From Inhella crocodyli (GTDB lineage: Bacteria > Pseudomonadota > Gammaproteobacteria > Burkholderiales > Burkholderiaceae_C), in contig NZ_SACM01000002.1 of NCBI RefSeq assembly GCF_004004565.1, positions 496,001-560,000 of the forward strand: a stretch of 64,000 nt of DNA, in the 5' to 3' direction. Shown piece after piece: positions 15,039-26,861 of the stretch. Under the pieces are notes generated by a model that did not search any database, was not told where the DNA came from, and saw nothing but the letters and a program-made list of their open reading frames with translations. How positions within the stretch are numbered: position 1 is the first letter of the stretch; every line of letters starts with the position of its first letter. The position numbers and the translations under genes are program-made.

Positions 15039-17426
15039 TCAGGGCCGCCAGCGGCGCAGGCGCAGGGCGTTGCCCACCACCATGAGGCTGGAGCCGGCCA
15101 TGGCGGCGGCGGCCCACATGGGCTCCAGGCGCCCGGCCATGGCCAGCGGGATCATCACGGCGTTGAAGCCGAAGGCCCAAACCAAGTTCTGACGGATCAC
15201 GCGCAGGGTGGCGCGGGCCAGGGCCACGCCGTCGGCGATGTGCCGCAGATCCGGTTTCATCAAGGTCAGGCCGGCCGCTTGGGCGGCCACGTCGGTGCCT
15301 TGCCCCGGGGGCGCCATGGCGATGCCCACGTCGGCCGCGGCCAGGGCCGGGGCGTCGTTCAATCCGTCGCCCACCATGGCCACGCGCTCCCCTTGCACCC
15401 GCCAGGCCGCGAGGCTGGACAGCTTGTCGGCTGGCAACAGGCCGCCGTGCACGTCGTCGGCCGCCATGCCCAGCGCCGCGCCCACGGCCTGCGCCGATTC
15501 GGGCCGGTCGCCGCTCAGGAGGCTCAGTGTGAGGCCCTGGGCCTTCAAGCGCGCCAGGGCAGCTTGGGCTTCGGGGCGCGGTGCGTCGGCAAAGGCCAGC
15601 AAGCCCAGCAGGGACGGCTGCGGCGTGGTGGTGGCGATCCAGCTGATGCTGCACCCGCGCTGGGCCAAGGCCAGGCTGCTGGCCTCCAGCGCGCGGGTGC
15701 TCACGCCCAACTCGGCCATGTAGCGGCTGGAGCCCATGTGCATCTGCCGCCCCTCGACCTCGGCCTGCACGCCCAGGCCGGCGTGGGCGCGGGCGTTCAT
15801 GGCCACCACGGTGGGCACGCCGTCCTGGGCCCGCAGCAGCGCGCGCGCCAGCGGGTGCTCGCTGCCCTGGGCCAGGGCGCTGGCCAGCGCTTGGGCCTCC
15901 AAGCGGGACAGGGGGGCCACGGCCTCCACCTGCACCAACTGCGGTTGGCCCAGGGTCAGGGTGCCGGTTTTGTCGAAGGCCATGCGGTTCACGCCGGCCA
16001 GGGTTTCCAGGGCGCCGGCGTCGCGCACCACCAGGCCGCGCAGCGCCGCTTGACCGATGCCCACGACCACGGCGGCCGGCGTGGCCAGGCCCAGGGCACA
16101 GGGACAGGCCACCACCAGCACCGCCACGGCGTGCAGCAGGGCGTTGCTGCCCGCGCCCGCCAGCGTCCAGCCCGCCAGGGTGAGCGCGCTCAAGGCCAGC
16201 ACGGCCGGCACGAAGCGGGCCGACCAGGTGTCGGCCAGGCGTTGGATGGGGGCCTTGCTCGCCTGCGCGCTCTCGACCAGGCGCACCAGCTGCGCCAAGC
16301 TGCTGGCGGCCGGCAGGGCGGTGGCACGCAACTCGATGGCGCCGTCCAGGTTCAGCGAGCCGGCGCGCAGGGGCTGACCGACCTCGCGGGTGACGGGCAA
16401 GGGTTCGCCACTCAGGTGGGCCTCGTTGACGTGCGTGCGACCGGCGCTCAGCACCCCGTCGCAGGGCACGCGCTGGCCGGGCTTGAGGCGCACGGTGTCA
16501 CCCACCTGGAGCTTGGCCAGGGGCAGGGTCTGCCACTGGCCGTTGCGGTGCAACTCCACCGTGCTGGGTGCCAGGGCCTGCAGTTCGCGCAATGCCCCGC
16601 CGGTGGCGCGCTTGGCCCGGCTCTCGAGCCAACGGCCCAGCAGCACGAAGGCCACGATGGCAGCGCCCGATTCAAAAAACAGGGCGTGACCGCTGGCGCC
16701 GCGGAACGCCAGCCAAGCGCTCAGGCCGAAGGCGGCGCTGGAGCCGAGCGCCACCAGCAGGTCCATGCCGGGCGTGCGGGCCTTCAAGCCCGCCCAGGCC
16801 GCGCGGTATAGGCGCCAGCCCGGCGGTCCGAACTGCACGGCCCCGGCCAGCAGGGCCTGCACCAACGGGGGCCAGGCCGCGTGCACGCCGAAGGGCATGA
16901 GCAGCATGGGGGCCAACAGGGGCAGGGTGGCCAGCCAGGCCAGGGCCAGGTCGCGCCGCAGCAGGGCCTGTTCGCGCGCCAGCGGGTCGTCGGTTTGCGT
17001 GGTCTTCAGCGCGGCGCGAAAGCCCACGCTTTGGGCTGCGGCCACCAGGGCCTGGGCCTCGGTGGCCGGCAGGGCCTGGATGCGGGCGCTCGCCAGCGCC
17101 AGGTTGACGTTCACCCCCACCACGCCGGGGACCGCCTGGAGGGCCGCCTGCAGGCGCTCGGCCTGGGGACTGTCATGCAGGCCGTCGACCTGCAGGGTGG
17201 CCTGCGTCAGTGGCGCTTCGTAGCCAGCTTCTTGCAGCGCCTGCACCAGCAGCGCGGCTTGCCAGCCCGGGGCCAGGCTGAGTTGCGCCCGGTTCTCGGT
17301 CAGCAGCACGTCGGCCTGCAGGACCCCGGGCACCCGCTTCAGGGCGCGCTCCACGTTGCGCACGCAGGCGGCGCAGTGCATGCCGCTGATCAACACCGAA
17401 AGGTCCAGGGGGCGTAGGGCGTCCAT
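15039..17426 (-). CDS. copA: Copper-exporting P1B-type ATPase
   Basis: A 795-residue heavy-metal P-type ATPase of the inner membrane. The first HMA domain has GMHCAAC with Cys18 and Cys21. A second HMA-like region follows (about residues 80-145) but has lost its CxxC. Catalytic motifs are all present: CPC in the sixth span (VACPCALGLATP), DKTGTLT, SEHPLA and GDGLNDAPAL. The CPC motif, the FGFN segment of the next span (usually YN) and the last span with MAGSS fit Cu(I) export. ATG 17426 is chosen at the HMA start. A CopZ-like gene lies 40 bases away and divergent. Confidence 0.93.
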   Translation of the reverse strand: MDALRPLDLSVLISGMHCAACVRNVERALKRVPGVLQADVLLTENRAQLSLAPGWQAALLVQALQEAGYEAPLTQATLQVDGLHDSPQAERLQAALQAVPGVVGVNVNLALASARIQALPATEAQALVAAAQSVGFRAALKTTQTDDPLAREQALLRRDLALAWLATLPLLAPMLLMPFGVHAAWPPLVQALLAGAVQFGPPGWRLYRAAWAGLKARTPGMDLLVALGSSAAFGLSAWLAFRGASGHALFFESGAAIVAFVLLGRWLESRAKRATGGALRELQALAPSTVELHRNGQWQTLPLAKLQVGDTVRLKPGQRVPCDGVLSAGRTHVNEAHLSGEPLPVTREVGQPLRAGSLNLDGAIELRATALPAASSLAQLVRLVESAQASKAPIQRLADTWSARFVPAVLALSALTLAGWTLAGAGSNALLHAVAVLVVACPCALGLATPAAVVVGIGQAALRGLVVRDAGALETLAGVNRMAFDKTGTLTLGQPQLVQVEAVAPLSRLEAQALASALAQGSEHPLARALLRAQDGVPTVVAMNARAHAGLGVQAEVEGRQMHMGSSRYMAELGVSTRALEASSLALAQRGCSISWIATTTPQPSLLGLLAFADAPRPEAQAALARLKAQGLTLSLLSGDRPESAQAVGAALGMAADDVHGGLLPADKLSSLAAWRVQGERVAMVGDGLNDAPALAAADVGIAMAPPGQGTDVAAQAAGLTLMKPDLRHIADGVALARATLRVIRQNLVWAFGFNAVMIPLAMAGRLEPMWAAAAMAGSSLMVVGNALRLRRWRP

Positions 17427-17454
17427 GGGCTCAGTGTAGGAAGTCGGACCGGCG

Positions 17455-17460
17455 GACAAT
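17455..17460 (+). promoter_or_regulatory. GACAAT -10 element of copZ, placed for a leaderless start
   Basis: GACAAT ends exactly six bases before the ATG of the chaperone gene, so transcription would begin at or next to the start codon. There is no Shine-Dalgarno between them. No clear -35 and no recognisable CueR dyad is seen in the 40-base divergent gap. Confidence 0.4.
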
Positions 17461-17466
17461 CGGCGC

Positions 17467-17673
17467 ATGAACACCGAACACACCTTCCAGGTCCCCGATT
17501 TGAGCTGCGGCCATTGCGTGGCCAGCGTCACCAAGGCCCTGGCCCCCCTCGGGGCCCAGGTGCAAGCCGATCCGACCACGAAGCAGGTGCGCGTGAGCGC
17601 CCCCGAGTCCGTGGGCCGGGACCGGCTCGTGCAGGCCTTGCAGGCCGCCGGTTACCCGCCGGCCGAGGGCTGA
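17467..17673 (+). CDS. copZ: CopZ-like heavy-metal chaperone
   Basis: A single 68-residue HMA domain with the metal site SCGHC (Cys14, Cys17), of the size of copper chaperones that load CopA or carry Cu(I) in the cytoplasm. The CGHC variant is common in proteobacterial CopZ. It is divergent from the copper ATPase gene, which supports a shared role. Its last 22 bases overlap the convergent end of the DUF3857 gene. Confidence 0.9.
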   Translation: MNTEHTFQVPDLSCGHCVASVTKALAPLGAQVQADPTTKQVRVSAPESVGRDRLVQALQAAGYPPAEG

Positions 17674-20390
17674 GGCACCGCCGTCGCCACCGATTCGTCC
17701 GGATCGGCCGGGGCGGCCGGGGCGGCCGGGGCGCGGTGGCGCCGCACCAAAGTGGCCCGCACGCGCTGCGAGCGCGCAAAGTAGGCCGCCCAGAGCAGGG
17801 CCACGCCGATGCCCCGCCAGGCCTGCCACGCCTCGGTGCTGGTCTCGGCGGCTTGCAGCAGGGGGATCGTCGCCGTGGCCGCGCGTTCGGCGAGGCCGAG
17901 GCCGGCCACGCCGAGCAAGGTCGCGATGGCCACTGGAACGGCCGCGCTGCGGCGCCGCAGCACCAAAGCGGCCGACAGCGTCAAAGCCAGCACCAGCCCC
18001 AGGACGGCCACCAGGGACAGCGCCAAGAAGGGCAAGAGCCAGGGGCTCAAGGTCTCGCTCGCGTGCTGCGCCCACAGGTTCTCCCAGGCCGCGTGGGTGT
18101 AGGCCGATCGGCCGTCCCACAAAGCGTGCAGGTGGCGCAGGGCGCTGGCCACCAGCATCAGCAGGGCCAGCAACAGCCAGCCCCCGAGTCCCACCGGGGC
18201 GCTGACCGCATCCAGGGTGCGGGGGGCGGGGTCCCAGCGCCACACCCAGGCCGTGCCCCAGGCCGCGATCCCCAGGGTCAGGGTGACCAGCACCGCCGGG
18301 ACCCAATGCGGGCCGTCGTCGCCCGGCCGGGTCTCCGGCTCGGGGGCGGGGGGCGCCACGGCGCTCGCGCCCTCCGCGGCCGCGGTCTCCTTCGGCGGTG
18401 GCGCGCCTTCGTTGTCGTACAGCGCCATGCCGGACTGCTTGCGCACCTGCTGCAGCTGTTCGGCATGGGCGGCCACCCGGTGGACCGGCACCTCGTCGGC
18501 CGTGCTTAGGAAGTCGTCCTTCAGGCTCAGGGTGTCGTCCGCGTGGCGAACGCTGCGCGTCCAGCGGAAGGCGTCGCCTTTGACCTCGTGGTCTTCGGCC
18601 GGGATGCGCCAACCCGGCGGCAACTTCACCTCGGTGTGCAGTTGCAGTTTCAGGCGCGTGCCCAGGCCCAGCGGGTCGCGCCGCGCCGCCGTGCTGGGGC
18701 CGCGGGTCTGCTCGTCCAGGTCGGGCACCTCCACCTGCCCGTCGAAGCGGCCCTTGGCCTCGTTCAGGCGCCAGTAGCGGGGGATGCGATAACGCTCGAC
18801 CAGCGTGAGCCGGTTGCTCGCGCGGTCGTCTTGCACCTTCAGCGCGCCGTCCAGGGCCAGGCCGGGGTAGCTGCGCGCGTAGAAGCTCTCGTACTGCTTT
18901 TCGAGCTTGGCGCGTCCGGTGCTGACCACGGCGCTGCGCAATTGCTCGGCCGCGGCGCCGGTGGCGAGGGTGGTGACCGTCAGCTTGGCGTCCCGGTCGC
19001 GGCCGCCGCGCAGGTCCAGCACCGCGTGCACCTCCCGCGACAGGGTGCGTGCCGCCGGGCCGGCCATGGGCACGAGGCCGCGGGCGGCGGGGTCGATGGG
19101 CAGGGCCAGGCCGTGGTCGGCCTGCACCCAGTCGGCCGGGCGGCTGCCACCTTGGCCGGTGCGGGTCGGGTCCAGCCAGTAGGTTTCACCGTCCAAGCGC
19201 ACGCGCAACAGCACGTGGTTGAACACGCCCGGGCTGGCCTGGGTGCTGCCCACCCCCTGCCGCCAGCTGGTGTGCACCAACGCTGCGTGGGCCTCGAAGC
19301 CCAGGCCGCGCAGCAAGCTCAAGGCCAGCAAGGTTTTGTCCTTGCAGTCGCCAAAGCGGCGGCGCAGCACCCAGTCGGGGTCGTGCGGCCGGTGCGAGTT
19401 GGCCCCGATCTCGAAGCCCAGGTAGCGCACCTCGTCCTGCACAAAGCGCAGCGTGGCCTGCAGGCGCTGGGCGGGTGTGTCGCCCGCCCGGCGCAGCCGG
19501 GCCAGCTCTTGCTGCAGCAGGGGGCCGGGCGGGGCCGGTGGTTCGTACAGGGGCAGGGCCCAGGCCACGACGGCGGCCCAGTCGGCGAACTCGCTGTACT
19601 GCACCCAGGGGAAGGGGTCGTGCCAGGAAGGGGTGTCGGCCTCGGTGATCAGCGCAGGCACGTCGCGCAAGGACCAGGCGTACACCGTCTCGCTGCCCTG
19701 CGTGCTCACGCTGGGGGCGGCGGCGCCGCGCAGGCGTTGCCAGTGCAGGGGCCGCCCGGCGGGCCAGATCAGGCGCGCATGGCGGTGGGCCACGGGCACG
19801 CCCCATTGCATGTCGAGCGCCCCCAAGTGGCGACCGCCGAAGACCGGGTTCGCGCCTTGGCGGCTGAAGGCGTAGTCCACCACGTCGCCCTCGCGGATGT
19901 CGTCCAGCACCACGCTGGCGGTCAGCCGCCCGTCGAACATCAGCGCGTCCAGGCCGTCCTCCCGCTGCAGCACCTTCACGCGGGCGGATTCCAGTTGCGA
20001 CACCACGCGCTCGCCGCGCCGCACGGTGAGGTGGTGCAAGGTCAGGCTTTGGTACTCGGGGTCGAACTCGAACTTCAGGTTGCCGATCTGCTCGATGCCC
20101 TGGGGCCCCAGGGCTTGGCTGACGACCCGCCGGTACTCCGTGCGTTGCGCGCCCTCGAAGCGCAGCTGGTCGTCGACCAGCAGGTAGCGGACGTCGCCAC
20201 TGCCGCCCGGCTCGGGGGCCGTCCGGCTGGGCGGCACGGGCACGCTCTGCACCCAGGCTGGCGCGGGCCCGCGGGCCACCGTGGCCGGTGCGCCCCACAC
20301 GGTGCAGGCGGCGAGGCCCATGGCGAGCAAGGCCAGCAGGCGGCGGCCGAGCGGGATTCCGCCGCGTGGGCGAACGGGGGCTGAGGTCAT
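17652..20390 (-). CDS. DUF3857 / transglutaminase-like / DUF2569 membrane protein
   Basis: A 912-residue protein. Its N-terminus ([17 protein letters not shown]) is a signal peptide; LAAC with Cys29 could also be a lipobox. DUF3857 covers roughly residues 60-230. A transglutaminase-like domain follows, with the triad Cys in FGDCKDK, His in FNHVLL and Asp in YWLDPT. The C-terminal ~220 residues have five hydrophobic spans; the stretch starting [13 protein letters not shown] resembles DUF2569. Family members are periplasmic proteins of unclear function. The start is ATG 20390. It is divergent from liuB and convergent with copZ. Confidence 0.85.
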   Translation of the reverse strand: MTSAPVRPRGGIPLGRRLLALLAMGLAACTVWGAPATVARGPAPAWVQSVPVPPSRTAPEPGGSGDVRYLLVDDQLRFEGAQRTEYRRVVSQALGPQGIEQIGNLKFEFDPEYQSLTLHHLTVRRGERVVSQLESARVKVLQREDGLDALMFDGRLTASVVLDDIREGDVVDYAFSRQGANPVFGGRHLGALDMQWGVPVAHRHARLIWPAGRPLHWQRLRGAAAPSVSTQGSETVYAWSLRDVPALITEADTPSWHDPFPWVQYSEFADWAAVVAWALPLYEPPAPPGPLLQQELARLRRAGDTPAQRLQATLRFVQDEVRYLGFEIGANSHRPHDPDWVLRRRFGDCKDKTLLALSLLRGLGFEAHAALVHTSWRQGVGSTQASPGVFNHVLLRVRLDGETYWLDPTRTGQGGSRPADWVQADHGLALPIDPAARGLVPMAGPAARTLSREVHAVLDLRGGRDRDAKLTVTTLATGAAAEQLRSAVVSTGRAKLEKQYESFYARSYPGLALDGALKVQDDRASNRLTLVERYRIPRYWRLNEAKGRFDGQVEVPDLDEQTRGPSTAARRDPLGLGTRLKLQLHTEVKLPPGWRIPAEDHEVKGDAFRWTRSVRHADDTLSLKDDFLSTADEVPVHRVAAHAEQLQQVRKQSGMALYDNEGAPPPKETAAAEGASAVAPPAPEPETRPGDDGPHWVPAVLVTLTLGIAAWGTAWVWRWDPAPRTLDAVSAPVGLGGWLLLALLMLVASALRHLHALWDGRSAYTHAAWENLWAQHASETLSPWLLPFLALSLVAVLGLVLALTLSAALVLRRRSAAVPVAIATLLGVAGLGLAERAATATIPLLQAAETSTEAWQAWRGIGVALLWAAYFARSQRVRATLVRRHRAPAAPAAPADPDESVATAVPQPSAGG

Positions 20391-20504
20391 GGTGCTTCCC
20401 TGAGATCGGTGCCCCGGTCTGGGCCGGGTGTCTTTGCGCCCATTGTGGGCACGCCGCGCGCACCGCCTTCTCCGGGACAGCCCAGGGGCAGGTCGCACAG
20501 CCCC

Positions 20505-20510
20505 GACAAT
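20505..20510 (+). promoter_or_regulatory. GACAAT -10 element of the liu cluster
   Basis: GACAAT lies 36 bases before the liuB ATG and would give a leader of about 30 bases containing an AAGGA box. No strong -35 is seen. The gap 20391-20546 is divergent and otherwise holds nothing recognisable. Confidence 0.4.
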
Positions 20511-20546
20511 GCCGCCCGCTTCGCGACTCCCACAAGGACCCCCCGA

Positions 20547-22168
<1,622 letters not shown>

Positions 22169-22169
<1 letters not shown>

Positions 22170-22705
22170 TGGCGGCGGTGCTGCGCCCCTGGTCCGACGG
22201 CGACTCCATCGCCGAGCTGACGGCCTTGCTGCACGCCGCCTACGCGAGCCTCGCGGCCCAGGGCTGGAACTTCACCGCCGTGGACCAGCCCGAGTCGGTC
22301 ACGCGCGAGCGCTTGGCCGGCGCTCAAGGCTTCGTGGCCGTGGCGCCCGATGGCCGCCTGGTGGGCACGGTGACGGTCAGCGGCCCCAAGTCGGCCGAGG
22401 CCGGCTACCTGGCCGACCCCGCGCCGCCGCTCTACTGCGAGCCCGGCACCGCGGTGCTGGCGCAGTTGGCCGTGCACCCCGATTGGCGCGGCCAGGGCCT
22501 GGCAGAGCGCCTGATGGACGCCGCCGAGGCCTGGGCCCACTCGCAGGGCCACGCCCAGGTGGCGCTGGACACCGCCGAGCCCGCCACCGCCCTGCGGCAA
22601 CGCTACGCCCGCCGCGGCTATGCCGAGTGCGGCCGTGTGCAATGGCAGGGCAAAACCTACGCGTCGGTTTTGATGCGCAAACCTTTGAAGGACGCTTCCG
22701 CATGA
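22169..22705 (+). CDS. GNAT-family N-acetyltransferase
   Basis: A 178-residue protein with the GNAT acetyl-CoA loop in VHPDWRGQGLAERLMDAAE (the Q/RxxGxG/A pattern) and a C-terminal RYARRGYAECG strand-helix typical of the fold. It overlaps liuB by one base and liuC by four, so it is part of the liu transcript. Its substrate is unknown; nothing in the sequence ties it to leucine breakdown beyond position. Confidence 0.88.
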
Positions 22706-23493
22706 GCACCCTGAAGATCGACACCCAAGGCGCGGATGGGCGCATCGCCCGCGTCACCCTCAGCCGCCCCGAGGTGCGCAACGCCTTCAACGAGGCCGTC
22801 ATCGGCGACCTGACCGCCGCCTTCCTGGACCTGGGCGCGCGCAAGGACCTGCGCGCCATCGTGCTGGCCGCCGAGGGCAAGGCCTTCTGCGCCGGGGCCG
22901 ACCTGAACTGGATGCGCGCCATGGCCCAGTTCAGCTGGGACGAGAACTTCGAAGACGCCCGCCGACTGGCCGACATGCTCTGGGCGATCAACCACTGCCC
23001 CGTGCCGGTGGTGGCGCGCGTGCAGGGCGATGTGTACGCCGGCGGCGTGGGCCTGGTGGCCTGCGCCGACGTGGTCGTGAGCACCGCCAACGCCGGCTAC
23101 TGCCTGAGCGAGGCCAAGCTCGGCCTGCTGCCCGCCACCATCGGTCCGTATGTCGTGAAGGCCATGGGCGAGCGCCAGGCCCGTCGCTACTTCACCACGG
23201 CCGAGCGCTTCGACGCCGCCACCGCCCAGGCCCTGGGCCTGGTGCACGAGGTCGTGGCCGACGAGGCGGCGCTGGACGCCAAGGTGGACGAACTGACCGC
23301 CGCGCTGTGCGCCAACGGCCCGCACGCCGTGCGCGCCTGCAAGAAGCTGGTGCTGGACCTGGCCGGGCACCCGCTCACGCCCGCGATGCGCGACGACACG
23401 GCGCGCCGCATCGCCGACATCCGCGCTTCGCACGAAGGGCAGGCGGGGGTGCAAAGCTTCCTGGCCAAGCAGGACCCGCCGTGGCGCCCCTGA
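22702..23493 (+). CDS. liuC: Methylglutaconyl-CoA hydratase (enoyl-CoA hydratase family)
   Basis: A 263-residue crotonase that should hydrate 3-methylglutaconyl-CoA to HMG-CoA, the step after MCC. Oxyanion-hole segments are visible: FCAGADLNWM and QGDVYAGGVGLVACADVVV. The LSEAKLGLLPATIGPYVVKAMG block is typical. The exact substrate is inferred from the liuB/liuD/liuE context. The start ATG overlaps the GNAT stop (ATGA). Confidence 0.93.
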   Translation: MSTLKIDTQGADGRIARVTLSRPEVRNAFNEAVIGDLTAAFLDLGARKDLRAIVLAAEGKAFCAGADLNWMRAMAQFSWDENFEDARRLADMLWAINHCPVPVVARVQGDVYAGGVGLVACADVVVSTANAGYCLSEAKLGLLPATIGPYVVKAMGERQARRYFTTAERFDAATAQALGLVHEVVADEAALDAKVDELTAALCANGPHAVRACKKLVLDLAGHPLTPAMRDDTARRIADIRASHEGQAGVQSFLAKQDPPWRP

Positions 23494-23501
23494 CCCCCGC
23501 G

Positions 23502-24389
23502 ATGCGCTGGTCGCGCCGATCGGCCCTGGCCGCGATGGCGATGGTGCCGGGAGCTTGGGCCCAAGGCGCCGAGTCGGCTCCCCAGCGCCTGCGCGTGCCC
23601 CTGCTGGGGGAGTACGCCGGGGTCGCGAACCTGGAGGGGGACCTGCCCCTGGACCTGCACCTGCCCGCCGGGCCGGGGCCGCATCCCTTGGCCCTGCTGC
23701 ACCACGAGCGCCGTTACTACACCGACGGCTTCCCAGGCTACGCGGCCATGACCGGGTACCTGCTGGGCCGCGGCTGGGCGGTGGCCGTGCCCCTGCGCGC
23801 CGGCTACGGCGAGCGGGAGGTGATGGGCGATCGCGAGAGCCTGAACTGCCGGCGGCCTCGGCCCGATCGGGTGTTCCTGGGCACCACCGTGCAGGCCGCC
23901 GCGGTGCTGGAGGGCTTGAGCCGGCACGGCGCCCCCATCGACCGCCAGTGCGTGCTCCACGTCGGGGTGGGCGTTGGCGGCCTGGCCGCCTTGTGCGCGG
24001 CGCACTTCTCGCCGCAAGGCGTGGTGGGGGCCATCAACTTCGGCGGGGGCGTGGGCAGCCACCCCGAACGCTTTCCTGGCGAGCCCTGCGGCAGCCAGGC
24101 CACGGCCCGGTTCGTGCGCCAACTGGCGCGCACCGCGCAGCGCCAATCGCAGGCCTTTGCCACCTTGTGGCTGTACGCCGAGAACGACCGACACTTCGGG
24201 CCCTGGCACGCCCAAGCTTGGTACGGGGCGTACCGCGGTGGCGGCGGGCGCGGCACCTTGCACCGCCTGCCAGCCTGGGGCGACGACGGCAGCCGCCTCA
24301 TGGCCGAGGGCCGCGAACGCTGGCAGCCCTTGGTCGACGAATACTTGCAGTCCCTGCCCAAGCCTTCCGGCGCGGGCGCCGTTTCCTGA
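23502..24389 (+). CDS. Secreted alpha/beta-hydrolase-like protein lacking catalytic residues
   Basis: A 295-residue protein with a twin-arginine-like or Sec signal (RRSALAAMAMVPGAWAQ), so likely exported. The fold resembles dienelactone-hydrolase-type proteins: HHERRYY and GYLLGRGWAVAVPLRAGYG blocks, a nucleophile-elbow region, then a LYAENDRHF acid-residue segment. At the elbow the sequence is VGVGVGGL, with Gly157 where Ser or Cys is expected. The usual C-terminal GDDxH reads GDDGS. It may therefore be a non-catalytic binding protein. ATG 23502 is used; GTG 23481 is also possible. It sits between liuC and bioA, nine and six bases from its neighbours. Confidence 0.75.
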   Translation: MRWSRRSALAAMAMVPGAWAQGAESAPQRLRVPLLGEYAGVANLEGDLPLDLHLPAGPGPHPLALLHHERRYYTDGFPGYAAMTGYLLGRGWAVAVPLRAGYGEREVMGDRESLNCRRPRPDRVFLGTTVQAAAVLEGLSRHGAPIDRQCVLHVGVGVGGLAALCAAHFSPQGVVGAINFGGGVGSHPERFPGEPCGSQATARFVRQLARTAQRQSQAFATLWLYAENDRHFGPWHAQAWYGAYRGGGGRGTLHRLPAWGDDGSRLMAEGRERWQPLVDEYLQSLPKPSGAGAVS

Positions 24390-24394
24390 GTTCC

Positions 24395-25687
24395 ATGTCC
24401 CGTTCTTCCGACCTGGCCGCGCGCAGCCGCGCCGCCGTCTGGCACCCCTGCACGCAAATGGCCCGGCTCGACGCCGTGCCGCCCCTCCCCATGGTGCGCG
24501 GCGACGGCCCCTGGCTGATCGACGCCGACGGCCATCGCTACTTCGACGCCACCAGCGCCTGGTGGACCAACCTCTTCGGCCACAGCGACGCCGGGCTGCA
24601 GCAGGCCATCGCGCGCCAGGCGGCCACGCTGCCGCACGTGATGCTGGCCGGCTGCACCCACGAACCCGCTGTTCTGTTGGCCGAGGGCCTGCGCGCGCTC
24701 ACCGGCGGCGCGCTGGGCCATGCTTTCTTCGGCAGCGACGGCGCCAGTGCCACCGAGATCGCGCTCAAGATGAGTGCGCACTACTGGCGCAACCAAGGCC
24801 AGCCGCAGAAGTGCGAGTTCATCGCCCTGGCCGGTGGCTACCACGGCGAAACCCTGGGCGCGCTGTCGGTCACCGACGTGCCGATTTTTCGCGACGCCTA
24901 CGCGCCGCTGCTGCGGGCCACGCACCTGGCGCCGGCGCTGCACGAGCCGGGCGCGCTGGCGGCCATCGAGCGACTGCTGGTCGAGCTGGACGGCCGCTGC
25001 GCGGCGCTGATCGTCGAGCCCCTGATCCAAGGCGCCAGCGGCATGCGCATGCACGGGCCCGAGGTGCTGCGCGCGCTGCGCGCGCTGTGCACCCAGCACG
25101 GCGTGCACCTCATCGCCGACGAGATCGCGGTGGGCTGCGGGCGCACCGGCACCTTCTTCGCGTGGGAGCAGGTCGACCCCCAGCATTGGCCCGACTTCGT
25201 GCTGCTGAGCAAGGGCATCACGGGCGGCACGCTGCCCTTGTCGGTGGTGCTGACCACCGACACCGTCTTCAACGCCTTCCTCAGTCCCGACGTGGCGCGC
25301 GGCTTCCTGCACAGCCACTCGTACACCGGCAACGCCATCGTGTGCGCGGCCGCCTGCGAGGTGCTGCGGCGCTTCCGCGAGTCCGACCTACTGCAGCAAC
25401 TGCCGCGGCAGGCCCAAGCGCTGCGCGAGGCCTTCGCGCCGCTGGCGCAGCACCCGCGCGTCACCGCGCTGCGCCAAACCGGCATGGTGGTGGCTTTCGA
25501 CGTGTCCGAGCCCGGCGAGCGCTTTGCCGAGCGCTTCCACCTCGTGGCGCGTCGTAACGAACTCTTGATCCGCCCCATCGGCGCCACCGTGTACCTGATG
25601 CCGCCCTACCTGATCGACACGCCCACCGCGCAGTGGCTGGCCCAGGCCGTGCGCGCCACCTTGGACGAGGTCCTGGCCGGTGCTTGA
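24395..25687 (+). CDS. bioA: Adenosylmethionine-8-amino-7-oxononanoate transaminase
   Basis: BioA makes 7,8-diaminopelargonate, the third step of the biotin ring pathway, using SAM as amino donor and PLP. The 430-residue sequence has the diagnostic start [34 protein letters not shown], the Asp of [12 protein letters not shown] and the PLP lysine in LLSKGITGG. The SDGA form (usually SDSG or SGS) is a small variation. The start is ATG 24395; the end overlaps bioF by 8 bases. Confidence 0.97.
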   Translation: MSRSSDLAARSRAAVWHPCTQMARLDAVPPLPMVRGDGPWLIDADGHRYFDATSAWWTNLFGHSDAGLQQAIARQAATLPHVMLAGCTHEPAVLLAEGLRALTGGALGHAFFGSDGASATEIALKMSAHYWRNQGQPQKCEFIALAGGYHGETLGALSVTDVPIFRDAYAPLLRATHLAPALHEPGALAAIERLLVELDGRCAALIVEPLIQGASGMRMHGPEVLRALRALCTQHGVHLIADEIAVGCGRTGTFFAWEQVDPQHWPDFVLLSKGITGGTLPLSVVLTTDTVFNAFLSPDVARGFLHSHSYTGNAIVCAAACEVLRRFRESDLLQQLPRQAQALREAFAPLAQHPRVTALRQTGMVVAFDVSEPGERFAERFHLVARRNELLIRPIGATVYLMPPYLIDTPTAQWLAQAVRATLDEVLAGA

Positions 25688-26852
25688 TTACCTGCAGCAG
25701 CAACTGCGCGAGCGCGAGGCCCAGGCCCTGACGCGCGTGCGCCGACAGGCCGGCACGCCCACCGCGCCGCGCCAGACCATCGACGGCCGGCCCATGCTGG
25801 CCTTCTGCTCGAACGATTACCTTGGCCTGGCCCAGCACCCCAAGGTGGTGGCCGCTTTGCAAGAAGGCGCGCGGCGCTACGGCGCCGGCAGCGGGGCCTC
25901 GCACCTCATCAGCGGGCACAGCGTGGCGCACCAGCAGTTGGAGGACCGGCTGGCCGACCTCAACGCGCCTTGCATCCCCGGCGCGCGGGCGTTGAGCTTC
26001 TCCACCGGCTACATGGCCAACCTGGCGGCGGTGACGGCGCTGGGCGGGGAGGGCACCGACGTCTTTTCGGAGCGCCTGAACCACGCCTGCTTGATCGACG
26101 GCGCGCGCCTGGCCCGGGGCCGCAAGCAGGTCTTCGCCAGCGTGGACGAGCTGGCCGATCAACTGCGCACCAGCACCGCGCCGCGCAAGCTCATCGCCAC
26201 CGACGCCGTGTTCAGCATGGACGGCCACCTGGCCCCGCTGGCCGAGTTGCTGGCCCTGGCGGAGCGGCACGACGCGCTGCTACTGGTGGACGACGCGCAC
26301 GGCTTTGGCGTGCTCGGCCCCCAGGGCCGGGGCAGCCTGGCGCACTTGGGGCTCCGCAGCGAGCGCCTGGTGCTGATGGGCACCCTGGGCAAGGCCGCCG
26401 GCGTGGCCGGTGCCTTCGTCGCGGCCCACCCCGTGGTCGTCGAGTGGTTGATCCAAACCGCGCGGAGCTACATCTTCACCACCGCCGCGCCGCCCGCGCT
26501 GGCCCACGCGCTGCTCGCCAGCCTCGACCTGATCGCGGGCGAGGAGGGCGAGCGCCGCCGGGCGCAGCTGGAGCTGCTGCAAGCGCAGTTGGTCGATGGC
26601 TTGCAGCCATGGGTCCAAGCCCGGGGCTGGCAGCTTCCGCGCAGCGACACCCCCATCCAGCCGCTGGTCGTGGGCGACAACCAAGATGCGCTGGACCTGG
26701 CCGCCCGGCTCGACGCCGCCGGCATCCGCGTGCCCGCCATCCGCCCGCCCACGGTGGCGCCCGGCACCGCACGCCTGCGCATCACCCTGTGCGCCGACCA
26801 CACGGCCGACGACGTGCAAGCCCTTGTGGCCGCCCTGACGGCTTGCCCGTAA
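25680..26852 (+). CDS. bioF: 8-amino-7-oxononanoate synthase
   Basis: BioF joins pimeloyl-ACP/CoA and alanine with PLP. The 390-residue protein contains [47 protein letters not shown] and the lysine-bearing [14 protein letters not shown]. The start is GTG 25680, inside the bioA end; the reading [13 protein letters not shown] matches the family N-terminus. Its TAA stop lies in a possible -10 for the following GGDEF gene. Confidence 0.97.
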   Translation: MLDYLQQQLREREAQALTRVRRQAGTPTAPRQTIDGRPMLAFCSNDYLGLAQHPKVVAALQEGARRYGAGSGASHLISGHSVAHQQLEDRLADLNAPCIPGARALSFSTGYMANLAAVTALGGEGTDVFSERLNHACLIDGARLARGRKQVFASVDELADQLRTSTAPRKLIATDAVFSMDGHLAPLAELLALAERHDALLLVDDAHGFGVLGPQGRGSLAHLGLRSERLVLMGTLGKAAGVAGAFVAAHPVVVEWLIQTARSYIFTTAAPPALAHALLASLDLIAGEEGERRRAQLELLQAQLVDGLQPWVQARGWQLPRSDTPIQPLVVGDNQDALDLAARLDAAGIRVPAIRPPTVAPGTARLRITLCADHTADDVQALVAALTACP

Positions 26853-26861
26853 GCTGCGTTC

